NCBI RefSeq assembly: GCF_016765775.1
Contig: NZ_JAESVN010000002.1
Location: forward strand, 434,001-498,000
Source of the DNA: Szabonella alba
Lineage (GTDB): Bacteria > Pseudomonadota > Alphaproteobacteria > Rhodobacterales > Rhodobacteraceae
DNA: 64,000 bases
Direction of reading: 5' to 3'
The position numbers and the translations under genes are program-made. Under the pieces are notes generated by a model, which saw nothing but the letters and a program-made list of their open reading frames with translations, was not told where the DNA came from and did no database searches. Shown one piece after another: positions 26,031 to 35,222 of the stretch; within the stretch, counting starts at the first letter, position 1, and each line of letters starts with the position of its first letter.

Positions 26031-27035
26031 ATGACATTCAAGACATTGATGCTCGGCCTCGGAACGGCGGGCCTGATGGCCTCCACCGCGAATGCCGAAA
26101 CCTGGCGCTATGCCTTCGAGGAAGCGCTGGATGAGGTGCAGGGCGTCTTCGCCCAGCAGTTCAAGGAACATGTCGAGGCCAATACCGACCACGAAGTGCA
26201 GCTTTTCCCCTTCGGCACGCTGGGGGAATCGGATGACATCATGGAGCAGACCCAATCGGGCATCCTGCAATTCGTGAACCAGTCCCCGGGCTTCACCGGC
26301 GCGCTGATCCCCGAGGCGCAGGTGTTCTTCGTGCCCTATCTGCTGCCGCAGGAAGGCGAAGCGCTGAACAAGTTCTTCCGTGAATCGGTCGCGATCAACG
26401 AAATGTTCCCCGAGCTTTATGCTCAGCATGGTCTGGAACTGCTGACGATGTATCCCGAGGGCGAGGTGGTCATGACCACCAAGAACCCGGTGACCAGCCC
26501 GGCCGACCTGAACGAGCAGAACATCCGCGTGATGACCAACCCGCTGCTGGTCGAAAGCTATCGCGCCTTTGGTGCGGTGCCGACGCCGCTGCCCTGGGGT
26601 GAGGTCTATGGCGGTCTGCAGACCAACATGATTCAGGGACAGGAAAACCCGATGTTCTTCGTCGAATCGACGAAGATGTATGAGGTGACCGACCACATCA
26701 CCTTTACCGGGCATAACAACTTCACCACGGCGCTGATGGCGAATGCTGATTTCTTTGCAGGGCTGTCGGAAGAGGATCAGCAGGTTGTGCGCGACGCGGT
26801 GGATGTCGCCTTCGATTATATCCTCGAATACCAGAACGGCCTGACCGAGCGCGCCCTTGAGACGATCAAGGAGGCCAAGCCCTCGATCACCGTCACGGTG
26901 CTGACCGAGGAACAGCGCGCGCCCTTCATGGCGGCCTCGGCCGATGTCGAAGCCGAGTTCCTGCGCATGACCGGCGACAGCGGTCAGCGCATTCTCGACC
27001 AGATGAAGGCGGACCTTGCCGCCGCGTCCGAGTGA
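26031..27035 (+). CDS. uehA: Ectoine/5-hydroxyectoine-binding TRAP protein UehA
   Basis: Periplasmic solute receptor of a TRAP transporter, 334 residues with a signal peptide cut after residue 22 (TANA before ETWRYA). It belongs to the DctP fold; the Glu and Trp just after the cut and the NPMFFVES and FTGHNNFTT segments resemble the ligand pocket of UehA/TeaA, which holds ectoines by Glu and a Trp/Phe cage. Identification as UehA rather than another TRAP receptor rests on this and on the eut genes downstream. Confidence 0.88.
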   Translation: MTFKTLMLGLGTAGLMASTANAETWRYAFEEALDEVQGVFAQQFKEHVEANTDHEVQLFPFGTLGESDDIMEQTQSGILQFVNQSPGFTGALIPEAQVFFVPYLLPQEGEALNKFFRESVAINEMFPELYAQHGLELLTMYPEGEVVMTTKNPVTSPADLNEQNIRVMTNPLLVESYRAFGAVPTPLPWGEVYGGLQTNMIQGQENPMFFVESTKMYEVTDHITFTGHNNFTTALMANADFFAGLSEEDQQVVRDAVDVAFDYILEYQNGLTERALETIKEAKPSITVTVLTEEQRAPFMAASADVEAEFLRMTGDSGQRILDQMKADLAAASE

Positions 27036-27042
27036 CGGATCC

Positions 27043-27072
27043 TGCCGGAGGCGCCTTGCCGCGCCTCCGGCA
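27043..27072 (+). terminator. Strong hairpin between uehA and uehB
   Basis: A perfect 12-bp stem (TGCCGGAGGCGC with its complement) and a CTTGCC loop begins 7 bases after the uehA stop. Downstream bases are CCCTATTTGTTAAC, a weak T tract, so it is probably a partial terminator or 3'-end stabiliser that keeps receptor mRNA above membrane-subunit mRNA. Confidence 0.7.
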
Positions 27073-27115
27073 CCCTATTTGTTAACGGTTTTCCCATCAG
27101 AAACGGATCGCGCCC

Positions 27116-27751
27116 GTGAGTGACCAAAACGAGTCCCGCCCTGTCGCCGATCTTGCCCCCCGGGCCGAGATTGATGACGACACGGCCCTTGCCTCCTACC
27201 GTTCGGATCTGCCCGGCCCGCTGGGCTGGATCGACACCGGCATCGCGCGGCTTGAGGCCTTTCTGCTGGCCGCCGGTGTGTTGCTTATGGCGGCCAATAC
27301 GATTGCCAATGTCGTCGGGCGCTACGGTTTCGGAATGTCGATCCAGTCCACCGAAGAGGTGAACCGGATCCTGATCATCCTCATCACCTTTGCAGGCATC
27401 AGCTATGCCGCGCGGCATGGCCGGCATATCCGCATGTCGGCGATCTTCGACATGCTGCCCGGGCCGGGACGCAAGGCGCTGATGATCACCATCGCGCTGG
27501 TCACGGCGGGTTTCATGTTCGTGCTGGCCTGGTATTCCTGGGGCTATCTTGCAACGACATTCAGCCGGGGCCGGATCCTGCCATCGCTGCAGATACCGCT
27601 GTGGTGGACGCTGGTCTGGGTTCCGGCCGGGTTTTTCATGACGGGCCTGCAATACACACTGACGGCAATCAAGAACCTGCTGGAGAAAGACATCTATCTC
27701 TCGACCAATGTGCTTGAGGGATATTCCGACGACAGCGATCAGGAAGTCTGA
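27116..27751 (+). CDS. uehB: TRAP transporter small subunit UehB
   Basis: DctQ-type four-helix membrane subunit, 211 residues, that links the receptor to the large permease. Hydrophobic spans run at about 46-70, 85-100, 120-143 and 155-178; TEEVNRIL in the second helix is a typical DctQ stretch. The start is GTG at 27116; its ribosome site is weak, which also fits lower expression than uehA. A hydrophilic N-terminal extension of about 35 residues is present. Confidence 0.88.
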   Translation: MSDQNESRPVADLAPRAEIDDDTALASYRSDLPGPLGWIDTGIARLEAFLLAAGVLLMAANTIANVVGRYGFGMSIQSTEEVNRILIILITFAGISYAARHGRHIRMSAIFDMLPGPGRKALMITIALVTAGFMFVLAWYSWGYLATTFSRGRILPSLQIPLWWTLVWVPAGFFMTGLQYTLTAIKNLLEKDIYLSTNVLEGYSDDSDQEV

Positions 27752-27764
27752 GGGGACACCGGCA

Positions 27765-29051
27765 ATGGCATTGACGATTTTCGCGGTAATGGTGGTTCTG
27801 CTGCTGCTGGGATTTCCCATGATGATCCCGCTGATCGCGGCAGCGGGGCTGGGCATGTTCATGGTCTTCGGCAGTTTCGGGCAGACCGAAACGCTGGTCG
27901 CCCAGATGCTGGCGGGGATCCGCCCGGCCTCGCTGATCGCGGTTCCGATGTTCATCTTCGCCGCAGATATCATGACACGCGGACAATCCGCCGGGCGGCT
28001 GATTGACCTTGTCATGGCCTTCATCCGCCACAAGAAGGGCGGGCTGGCGATTTCCACCGTGACCGCCTGCACGATGTTCGGCGCGGTGTCGGGGTCCACG
28101 CAGGCGACCGTCGTCGCCGTCGGCACGCCGTTGCGTCCGCGGATGCTGAAGGCGGGTTACAAGGACAGTTTCACGCTGGCGCTGATCGTCAATTCCTCGG
28201 ATATCGCCTTTCTGATCCCGCCCTCCATCGGCATGATCATCTATGGCGTGGTCTCCAACACCTCGATTGCCGAGCTTTTCATCGCGGGGATCGGTCCGGG
28301 GCTGCTGATCATGGTCATGTTCTCGATCTATTGCTGGATCTATGCGGTGCGCAACAATGTGCCCGCCGAAGAGCCCGCAACCTGGGGGGAGCGGGTGACC
28401 TCCTTCCAGAAGGCGCTCTGGCCGCTGGGCTTTCCGGCCATCATCATCGGCGGCATCTATGGCGGCATCTTTTCACCCACCGAGGCGGCGGCCGTCTGCG
28501 TGCTTTATGCGCTGATCCTTGAAATGGTCGTGTTCCGCACCGTCAATCTGCGCGGGCTGATCGCCACGGCGCGGTCGACCGGGCTGATTACGGCAGTCGT
28601 GTTCATCCTTGTGGCCGCCGGGGCCGGGTTCTCGTGGATTATCTCATTCGCGCAGGTGCCGCAGGCGGTGCTGGGCAGCATCGGCATCGACCAGATGGGC
28701 CCTTACGGCGTGCTGGCGGTGATCTCGATCGCCTTCTTCGTCGGCTGCATGTTCGTGGATCCGATTGTCGTGATCCTTGTGCTGGTGCCGATCTTCGCGC
28801 CGGTGGTGCAATCGGTCGGCCTCGACCCGGTGCATGTCGGCGCGATCATCGTGCTGCAGGTGGCTATCGGATCGGCCACGCCGCCCTTCGGCTGCGATAT
28901 CTTCACGGCGATTGCGGTCTTCAAGCGGCCCTATATCGAGGTGATCCGGGGCACGCCGCCTTTCGTGATCATGCTGTTGTCGGTGGCGGTGCTGCTGATC
29001 TTCTTCCCGCAAATTGCGCTGTTCCTGCGTGATCTGGCATTCGCGAAATAA
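27765..29051 (+). CDS. uehC: TRAP transporter large permease UehC
   Basis: DctM-type large membrane subunit, 428 residues, with about 12 hydrophobic spans; it carries out the Na+-driven import step. FGAVSGSTQATVVAVGTPLRPRM and IPPSIGMIIYG are hallmark DctM segments. The ATG at 27765 has AGGGG upstream and lies 13 bases after the uehB stop. The Na+ requirement is family knowledge, not seen in sequence. Confidence 0.92.
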   Translation: MALTIFAVMVVLLLLGFPMMIPLIAAAGLGMFMVFGSFGQTETLVAQMLAGIRPASLIAVPMFIFAADIMTRGQSAGRLIDLVMAFIRHKKGGLAISTVTACTMFGAVSGSTQATVVAVGTPLRPRMLKAGYKDSFTLALIVNSSDIAFLIPPSIGMIIYGVVSNTSIAELFIAGIGPGLLIMVMFSIYCWIYAVRNNVPAEEPATWGERVTSFQKALWPLGFPAIIIGGIYGGIFSPTEAAAVCVLYALILEMVVFRTVNLRGLIATARSTGLITAVVFILVAAGAGFSWIISFAQVPQAVLGSIGIDQMGPYGVLAVISIAFFVGCMFVDPIVVILVLVPIFAPVVQSVGLDPVHVGAIIVLQVAIGSATPPFGCDIFTAIAVFKRPYIEVIRGTPPFVIMLLSVAVLLIFFPQIALFLRDLAFAK

Positions 29052-29060
29052 GGGGGCATC

Positions 29061-29498
29061 ATGTTCAAACGCATCCTCGTGCCCTTCGACGGGTCGACCA
29101 TCGCCGAACAGGCGCTGCACAAGGCGGTGGAACTGGCCGCGCTGACCGGGGCGGAACTGTTCCTGCTGACGGTCTATCGCCACCATTCCATGCTGGAGGC
29201 TTCGTTTTCCATGGTGCGGCCCGCCGATCCGGGCAATCTGGACTCTGTGCTGCGCGACCATGCGCAGGGCGTGGTGGATCATGGACGAAAGGTGGCGCAT
29301 GCCGCAGGCGCGAAACAGGTGCGGGCCTTCATCAAGCCCGGTCAACCCGCCCGCACAATCGTCGCATGGGCCAAGGAACGCGAGATCGACCTGATCGTGA
29401 TCGGTAGCCGGGGGCTGGGGTCGATCGAGGGTTATCTGCTGGGCTCGGTGTCGCATAAGGTGACGGGGCTTGCGGATTGTCCCGTGCTTGTCATCTGA
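29061..29498 (+). CDS. Universal stress protein of the ectoine transporter (TeaD-like)
   Basis: A 145-residue UspA-fold protein with the ATP-binding tail GSRGLGSIEGYLLGSVS. In Halomonas elongata the equivalent TeaD binds ATP and lowers activity of the TRAP transporter for ectoine. Ten bases after uehC, so it is part of the operon and probably has the same regulatory role. Confidence 0.88.
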   Translation: MFKRILVPFDGSTIAEQALHKAVELAALTGAELFLLTVYRHHSMLEASFSMVRPADPGNLDSVLRDHAQGVVDHGRKVAHAAGAKQVRAFIKPGQPARTIVAWAKEREIDLIVIGSRGLGSIEGYLLGSVSHKVTGLADCPVLVI

Positions 29499-29506
29499 GG
29501 CCCTGA

Positions 29507-30256
29507 ATGTCCCCCCCCTCTCCGCTTTATGCCGACCGGTCCTCCGGTCCTGCCCGTCTGGGGCTGGTCGCGCTGGCGACCGATCTGACCATCGAACATG
29601 ACCTGCAAAGCCTGATGCCCGAGGGCGCGCGGCTGCATGTGTCGCGCGTGGCCTATGCCAATCCGACCACGCCCGAAAACCTGCGCGCCATGGCCCCGCA
29701 TATCGCAGCGGCGGCGGATCTGATCCTGCCCGGTATCCCGCTGGCCAGCATCGGGTATGGTTGCACCTCGGGGTCGGTGGTCATCGGGGATGCGGTTCTG
29801 GCCGACACCATCGGCATGGTGCGTTCCGGCGTTCCGGTCCGCACCCCGCCCCATGCGGCGGTTGAAGGGTTTCGCGCCCTTGGCGTGCGGCGGCTGTCGC
29901 TGCTGACCGCCTATGTGCCCGAGACCACCGCACCGATGGCCGATTATTTCACTGCGGCAGGGTTCGATCTGGTCCGGGTGCGCGGCATGGGCATTGCCGA
30001 TGACCGCGATATCGCCATGGTCACCGATGAGGCCCTGATCGCCGCTGCCCGGGATGCCGACCACCCGGAGGCCGAGGCGATGTTCGTCGCCTGCACCGCG
30101 CTGCCCGTTCTGCCGCTGATCGACCGGATCGAGGCGATGCTGGGCAAGCCGGTGGTCAGTTCAAATCAGGCGCTTGGCTGGGCCATGCTGCGGGCGGCGG
30201 GGTTTGACACCCCGGGGCCCGGTGCGCTGTTCCGATTGAAGGATGCGCCGTCATGA
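29507..30256 (+). CDS. eutA: EutA, Asp/Glu-racemase or maleate-isomerase-like protein
   Basis: A 249-residue protein of the Asp/Glu racemase superfamily resembling arylmalonate decarboxylase and maleate isomerase. Two Cys that could act as acid/base are in GYGCTSGS and VACTALPVL. It is coupled in many genomes to EutB and EutC and thought to take part in converting 5-hydroxyectoine to ectoine; the reaction is not firmly established. Its stop overlaps the eutB start (ATGA). Confidence 0.85.
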   Translation: MSPPSPLYADRSSGPARLGLVALATDLTIEHDLQSLMPEGARLHVSRVAYANPTTPENLRAMAPHIAAAADLILPGIPLASIGYGCTSGSVVIGDAVLADTIGMVRSGVPVRTPPHAAVEGFRALGVRRLSLLTAYVPETTAPMADYFTAAGFDLVRVRGMGIADDRDIAMVTDEALIAAARDADHPEAEAMFVACTALPVLPLIDRIEAMLGKPVVSSNQALGWAMLRAAGFDTPGPGALFRLKDAPS

Positions 30257-31257
30257 CCTTGTCTTTGTCGTTGGCCGATTATCAGGCCGCCGCCGCGCGG
30301 ATCGCGCCGTATATCAATGAAACCCCCTGTCTCCTGTCCTCGGTGCTGAGTGAGCAATGCGGTCATCCGGTCTGGCTCAAGCATGAGCAGGAACAGGAGA
30401 CCGGGGCCTTCAAGCTGCGCGGCGCGACCAATGCGGTGCTGCAACTGCCCGACGGGGCGGCGGGGGTCACGACGGCCTCGACCGGCAATCATGGCCGCGC
30501 TCTGGCCCATGCGGCGGTGGTGGCGGGCCTGCCTGCGGTGATCTGCCTGTCCGAACTGGTGCCCTATAACAAGCGCCACGCGATTGAGTTGCTGGGCGCC
30601 GAGGCGCGGGTGATCGGCGACAGTCAGGACGCGGCGATGCGCGAGGCCGAGCGTCTGGTCGCCGAAGAGGGCTTTGCCCTGATCCCGCCTTTCGACGATA
30701 TGCAGGTGATTGCGGGGCAGGGCACGCTGGGGCTGGAAATGGCCGCGGCCGTGCCGGGCCCGGTGACCGTTCTGGTGCCCTTGTCCGGGGGCGGGTTGCT
30801 GGCCGGGGTTGCGGGCGCGATGAAGGCGCTGAACCCCGAAACCCGCATCATCGGCGTCACGATGGAACGTGGCGCGGCGATGGCCGCCAGCCTTGAGGCC
30901 GGAAAGCCCGTGGATGTCCGCGAGGTGCCGACGCTGGCGGATTCGCTGGGCGGCGGCATCGGGATGGAAAACCGCCACAGCTTTGCCATGGTGCAGGCCT
31001 TGGTGGATGAGGTGATCCTTGTCTCCGAGGCCGAGATCGCTGCGGGCATCCGCTTTCTCTATCTGGCCGAGGGCGCGACGGTCGAAGGTGCGGCCGCCGT
31101 GGGGGTGGCGGCAATGCTGGGCGGCAGGTTTGTGCCCGACGGCCCGGTTATCCTGCCGCTGACCGGCGGCAATATCGACCCCGAATATCACAAGCGCATC
31201 ATCAACGGCGAAACCCCGGATCTGGAGGATGGACCATGCCCGATATACGCATCCTGA
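30253..31257 (+). CDS. eutB: EutB, threonine-dehydratase-like PLP enzyme
   Basis: A 334-residue fold-type II PLP enzyme; the PLP Lys is Lys54 in GAFKLRGA, with STGNHGRAL and PLSGGGLLAG as the phosphate loops. It lacks any ACT-like regulatory domain, unlike the biosynthetic IlvA at 15093, and so fits a catabolic lyase. With EutA and EutC it is proposed to remove the hydroxyl of 5-hydroxyectoine. It overlaps both eutA and eutC. Confidence 0.9.
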   Translation: MTLSLSLADYQAAAARIAPYINETPCLLSSVLSEQCGHPVWLKHEQEQETGAFKLRGATNAVLQLPDGAAGVTTASTGNHGRALAHAAVVAGLPAVICLSELVPYNKRHAIELLGAEARVIGDSQDAAMREAERLVAEEGFALIPPFDDMQVIAGQGTLGLEMAAAVPGPVTVLVPLSGGGLLAGVAGAMKALNPETRIIGVTMERGAAMAASLEAGKPVDVREVPTLADSLGGGIGMENRHSFAMVQALVDEVILVSEAEIAAGIRFLYLAEGATVEGAAAVGVAAMLGGRFVPDGPVILPLTGGNIDPEYHKRIINGETPDLEDGPCPIYAS

Positions 31258-32219
31258 CGGAATCCGAACTGCGCGGGGTGGTTGGCCTGTCGGTCGATCT
31301 GGTGGACCGGATCATGGAGGCTTTCCGCAGTCTGGCCTCGGGCCGGGTGGTGATGCCGCCGATCCTGTCCATGGCCATTGCCGAACATAATGGCGAGGTG
31401 GATGTCAAAACCGCCTATATGCCGGGTCTCGACGGCTTTGCGATCAAGGTCAGCCCGGGGTTCTTCGACAATCCGAAACTGGGGCTGCCCTCAACCTCGG
31501 GGCTGATGATGCTGCTGTCGGCCCGGACGGGACAGGTGCAGGCGCTGCTGCTGGACAATGGCTATCTGACCGATCTGCGCACGGCGGCGGCGGGGGCGGT
31601 GGCCGCGCGGGCGCTGTCACGGCCGGATGCCACGACCGCCTGCATCATGGGGGCGGGCATGCAGGCGCGGATGCAGTTGCAGGCGCTGTGCCTTGTGCGA
31701 CCGATCCGCCGCGCGGTGGTCTGGGCCCGAGATGCGGACAAGGCCGGGGCGGCGGCGGCCGGGATGTCGGCGCTGCTGGACATGCCGGTGACGGCGATGG
31801 CCGACCCGCAGGCGGCGGTTGCTGCGGCCGATATCGTCATCACGACCACACCCGCCACGACCCCGGTGCTGCGCGCCGACTGGCTGCGCCCCGGACAGCA
31901 TGTCACGGCCATGGGGTCGGACCAGCATGGCAAGAACGAGATTGATCCCGCGGCACTGACCCGCGCGCGTTATGTGCCCGACCGGCTGTCACAGGTGCGC
32001 AGCCTTGGCGAGTTGCGCAGCGCGATCGAGGCCGGGCTGATTGCCTCCGATCAGAGCTTTGCCGAACTGGGAGAGGTTCTTTCAGGCACCGCACCGGGGC
32101 GGCAAAGCCCCGACGAAATCACGATTGCCGATCTGACAGGGACCGGCGTTCAGGATACCGCCATCGCCACTTTCGCGCTTGCGAAAGCGGGCGCAGCGGG
32201 CACCACCATCCATAGCTGA
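31236..32219 (+). CDS. eutC: EutC, ornithine-cyclodeaminase/mu-crystallin family
   Basis: A 327-residue NAD(P)-binding protein of the ornithine cyclodeaminase family. The pattern TDLRTAAAGAVAARAL followed by the Rossmann turn IMGAGMQARMQ, and the VTAMGSDQHGKNEID segment, are family marks. In this locus it is the proposed oxidoreductase partner of EutB. GGAGG precedes the ATG; the gene overlaps eutB by 22 bases. Confidence 0.9.
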   Translation: MPDIRILTESELRGVVGLSVDLVDRIMEAFRSLASGRVVMPPILSMAIAEHNGEVDVKTAYMPGLDGFAIKVSPGFFDNPKLGLPSTSGLMMLLSARTGQVQALLLDNGYLTDLRTAAAGAVAARALSRPDATTACIMGAGMQARMQLQALCLVRPIRRAVVWARDADKAGAAAAGMSALLDMPVTAMADPQAAVAAADIVITTTPATTPVLRADWLRPGQHVTAMGSDQHGKNEIDPAALTRARYVPDRLSQVRSLGELRSAIEAGLIASDQSFAELGEVLSGTAPGRQSPDEITIADLTGTGVQDTAIATFALAKAGAAGTTIHS

Positions 32220-32229
32220 GCAGGTCAAA

Positions 32230-33414
32230 ATGCCCAATCCTCTGCCCCGATTCACCCGCGCTGAATATGACGCGCGTGTTGCCAAGACCCGCGCGGCAAT
32301 GGCCGCGCGTGGCATCGACACGCTGATCGTCACCGATCCCTCGAACATGGCCTGGCTGACCGGCTATGACGGCTGGTCCTTTTATGTGCATCAATGCGTG
32401 GTGGTCGGTCCCTCGGGCGATCCGGTCTGGTTCGGGCGCGGGCAGGATGCCAATGGCGCGGTCCGCACCTGCTGGATGCCGGATGAATGCGTGATCGGCT
32501 ATCCCGACCATTATGTGCAATCGACCGAGCGGCATCCGATGGATTATCTGTCCGCCCGGCTGACCGACCGGGGCTGGCACAAGGGCCGGATCGGCGTCGA
32601 GATGGACAATTACTGGTTCACCGCCGCCGCGCATCAATCGCTTGCGACCCATCTGCCGGGTGCCTTGCTGGATGCCACCGCGCTGGTGAACTGGCAGCGG
32701 CTGGAAAAATCCGCGCAGGAACTGGATTACATGCGCCGCGCCGCGCGTCTGGTGGAAAAGATGCATCAGCGCATCGTCGACAAGATCGAGCCGGGCCTGC
32801 GCAAATGCGACCTTGTGGCCGAGATCTATGATGCGGGCCTGCGCTATGATCCGGATCTCGGTTTCGGGGGCGATTACCCGGCCATCGTGCCGCTGCTGCC
32901 CTCGGGGTCGGATGCCGCAGCCCCGCATCTGACATGGGATGACAAGCCGATGAAGGAAGGCGAAGGCACCTTCTTCGAACTGGCCGGATGCTATCACCGC
33001 TATCACTGCCCGCTGTCGCGCACGGTGTTTCTGGGCAAGCCCAGCCAGACCTTTCTGGATGCGGAATCGGCGACACTGGAAGGGATGGAGGCCGGGCTTG
33101 AGGCCGCGCGCGCCGGCAATACCTGTGAGGATGTGGCCAATGCCTTCTTTGGCGTGTTGAAAAAGCACGGCATCGTCAAGGACAACCGCACCGGCTATCC
33201 CATCGGGCTCAGCTATCCGCCGGACTGGGGCGAACGCACCTGTTCGCTGCGCCCCGGCGACCGCACCGAACTGCGCCCGGGCATGACCTTCCATTTCATG
33301 ACGGGGCTGTGGATGCAGGACTGGGGGCTGGAAATCACCGAAAGTATCGCGATCACGGACGGGGCACCGGAATGCCTTGCCTCGGTGCCGCGTCAGTTGT
33401 TTGTTAAGGGGTAA
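32230..33414 (+). CDS. eutD: Ectoine hydrolase EutD (DoeA)
   Basis: Opens the pyrimidine ring of ectoine to N-acetyl-2,4-diaminobutyrate. A 394-residue M24 (creatinase/aminopeptidase P fold) protein: an N-terminal creatinase-like domain up to about 160 (with TDPSNMAWLTGYDGWSFYV) and a C-terminal pita-bread domain. The usual five metal ligands of M24 peptidases are not obvious, in keeping with the creatinase-like class. The ATG is chosen after AGGTC; the coding frame is open further upstream within eutC. Confidence 0.9.
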   Translation: MPNPLPRFTRAEYDARVAKTRAAMAARGIDTLIVTDPSNMAWLTGYDGWSFYVHQCVVVGPSGDPVWFGRGQDANGAVRTCWMPDECVIGYPDHYVQSTERHPMDYLSARLTDRGWHKGRIGVEMDNYWFTAAAHQSLATHLPGALLDATALVNWQRLEKSAQELDYMRRAARLVEKMHQRIVDKIEPGLRKCDLVAEIYDAGLRYDPDLGFGGDYPAIVPLLPSGSDAAAPHLTWDDKPMKEGEGTFFELAGCYHRYHCPLSRTVFLGKPSQTFLDAESATLEGMEAGLEAARAGNTCEDVANAFFGVLKKHGIVKDNRTGYPIGLSYPPDWGERTCSLRPGDRTELRPGMTFHFMTGLWMQDWGLEITESIAITDGAPECLASVPRQLFVKG

Positions 33415-33417
33415 GCG

Positions 33418-34410
33418 ATGGCAACAAATCCGATCAGTCCGACGATCCCGCTGGATCAGCCGGGCAAATATCACGGCTTTCTGCGCCTGCCCTATTCGCG
33501 CGATGACAGCGCATGGGGCGCGGTGATGGTTCCGCTTTGTGTGGTCGCCAACGGTGAGGGGCCGACCGCGCTTCTGACCGGGGCCAATCACGGCGATGAA
33601 TATGAAGGCCCCATCGCCCTGCAGGCGCTGGCGCATGATCTGCGGCCCGAAGATGTGACGGGCCGCGTCATCATCGTGCCCTATATGAACTATCCGGCCT
33701 TCCGGGCCGGAACGCGGGTTTCGCCCATCGACCGGGTGAACATGAACCGGTCCTTTCCGGGGGCGCCGGACGGATCGCCGACGCAGAAGATCGCGAATTA
33801 TTTCAACGATGTTCTGGTGCCGATGGCGGATGTGGTGCTGGATTTCCATTCGGGCGGCAAGACGCTGGATTTCCTGCCCTTCGCCTGCGCGCATTATCTG
33901 GATGCCGCCGCCCAGCAGGCGGCCTGTGTCGCGGCGGTCGAGGCGTTCAACGCGCCCTATACCCTGATGATGCGTGAGATTGATTCCGTCGGCATGTATG
34001 ACACGGCGGTGGAATCGCAGGGCAAGGTCTTTGTGACGACCGAACTGGGCGGCGGCGGGTCTGCCACGGCCAATTCGGCCCGGATAGCGCATCGCGGTAC
34101 ACGCAATCTGCTGATCCATGCGGGTATCCTGCAGGGAGAGCTGGACCTGACCCCCAGTGTCACGCTGGACATGCCCGATGACGACTGTTTCCACATCGCC
34201 GAGGCTGAGGGCATGCTGGAGCCCTTGGCCGATCTGGGGGAGCGGGTGGAAAAGGGCACGCCGATTGCCCGGATCTGGCCGCTGGACCGCACGGGGCTGA
34301 TGCCGCTGACGGTCAATTCCAAGCGGCAAGGCGTGATCGCCGCGCGGCATTTCCCGGGGCTTTTGCAAAGCGGGGATTGTCTGGCGGTGATTGCCGAGGT
34401 TTCGGCCTGA
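33418..34410 (+). CDS. eutE: N-acetyl-diaminobutyrate deacetylase EutE (DoeB)
   Basis: Zinc-dependent deacetylase of the succinylglutamate desuccinylase/aspartoacylase family, 330 residues. Zinc ligands should be His58 and Glu61 (GANHGDEYEG) and His144 (LDFHSGG); the catalytic Glu lies in TTELGGGG. It removes the acetyl group from alpha-N-acetyl-diaminobutyrate, giving diaminobutyrate for the transaminase at 20814. It starts 3 bases after eutD and ends the operon. Confidence 0.91.
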   Translation: MATNPISPTIPLDQPGKYHGFLRLPYSRDDSAWGAVMVPLCVVANGEGPTALLTGANHGDEYEGPIALQALAHDLRPEDVTGRVIIVPYMNYPAFRAGTRVSPIDRVNMNRSFPGAPDGSPTQKIANYFNDVLVPMADVVLDFHSGGKTLDFLPFACAHYLDAAAQQAACVAAVEAFNAPYTLMMREIDSVGMYDTAVESQGKVFVTTELGGGGSATANSARIAHRGTRNLLIHAGILQGELDLTPSVTLDMPDDDCFHIAEAEGMLEPLADLGERVEKGTPIARIWPLDRTGLMPLTVNSKRQGVIAARHFPGLLQSGDCLAVIAEVSA

Positions 34411-34418
34411 TCGCCGCG

Positions 34419-34470
34419 CGCAGGCGGTAAGGCCAGGGGCGGGGGCGGGGTCAGCCCGCCACCGCCTGCG
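34419..34470. terminator. Inverted repeat at the convergent eutE/hmuV ends
   Basis: CGCAGGCGGT (34419-34428) and ACCGCCTGCG (34461-34470) are perfect 10-base arms around a G-rich 32-base spacer. The right arm is inside the last codons of hmuV. It could form a long hairpin in either transcript and separate the two convergent units. No T run is seen. Confidence 0.4.
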
Positions 34471-35221
34471 GCACGAGCCAAGGGCAATTGCCCATCGGCA
34501 CGGTATTGACCCGCAGCGCGCAGCAATAGGCGGTTTCCAGATGGCGGTCGGTCAGAACCTCGGCCGCGCGGCCATGTGCCAGCAGTCTGCCGCCATGGAT
34601 CAGCGCCACTCGGTCGGCGAACATGGCCGACAGGTTCAGATCATGCATCACCGCCACGACGCCGCCGCCTGCATCGGCAAAGCGCCGCGCCAGCCGCATC
34701 ACCGCCAGTTGCTGGCCGATATCCAGCGCCGCCACCGGTTCATCCAGAAACAGCCAGCGCGGACCGGCGGGCGATACCGGTTCCCAGATCTGCGCCAGCA
34801 CGCGGGCCAGTTGCACCCGGGCCTGTTCGCCGCCCGACAGATCCTGCACCAACTGCCCGGCAAAACCCGCCAGCCCCACCTCGGCCAGCGCCTGCCGGGC
34901 GCGGGTTTCATCGCCGCCATTGACCAGCCCCAGCCGCACGACCTCCAGCACGGTGAAGGGAAAGGCAAGCTGCGTCGATTGCGCCAGCACGCCGCGCCGT
35001 GCCGCAAGCTGCGGCGCAGGCGTGTCGCGGATCTCATGCCCGTTGAGCGAGGCCGAACCACCATAGGGCAGATCCCCGGTCAGGGCGCGCAGCAGCGTCG
35101 TCTTGCCCGACCCGTTCGGTCCGACAATCGCGGTCAGCGTGCCCGGCAGGCAGCACAACGAAACCCCGCGCAGAATCTCGCGCCGGGCAAGGCTGACAGT
35201 CAGGTTTTCAGCCAGCAGCAT
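34451..35221 (-). CDS. hmuV: Heme ABC importer ATPase
   Basis: A 256-residue ATPase of the heme/siderophore importer class. Walker A is GPNGSGKTT, the signature LSGGEQARV, Walker B LFLDEPVAALD and the switch His in VMHDLNL. The ALTGDLPYGGS segment and a His/Cys-containing tail are usual for HmuV. It begins one base after the hmuU stop and is the last gene of hmuSTUV. Confidence 0.92.
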   Translation of the reverse strand: MLLAENLTVSLARREILRGVSLCCLPGTLTAIVGPNGSGKTTLLRALTGDLPYGGSASLNGHEIRDTPAPQLAARRGVLAQSTQLAFPFTVLEVVRLGLVNGGDETRARQALAEVGLAGFAGQLVQDLSGGEQARVQLARVLAQIWEPVSPAGPRWLFLDEPVAALDIGQQLAVMRLARRFADAGGGVVAVMHDLNLSAMFADRVALIHGGRLLAHGRAAEVLTDRHLETAYCCALRVNTVPMGNCPWLVPQAVAG

Positions 35222-35222
35222 G

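Noticed and set aside
32119-34368. 749-codon minus-strand frame over eutD and eutE
   Set aside because: Antisense of two well identified genes; His/Arg/Gln-rich noise.
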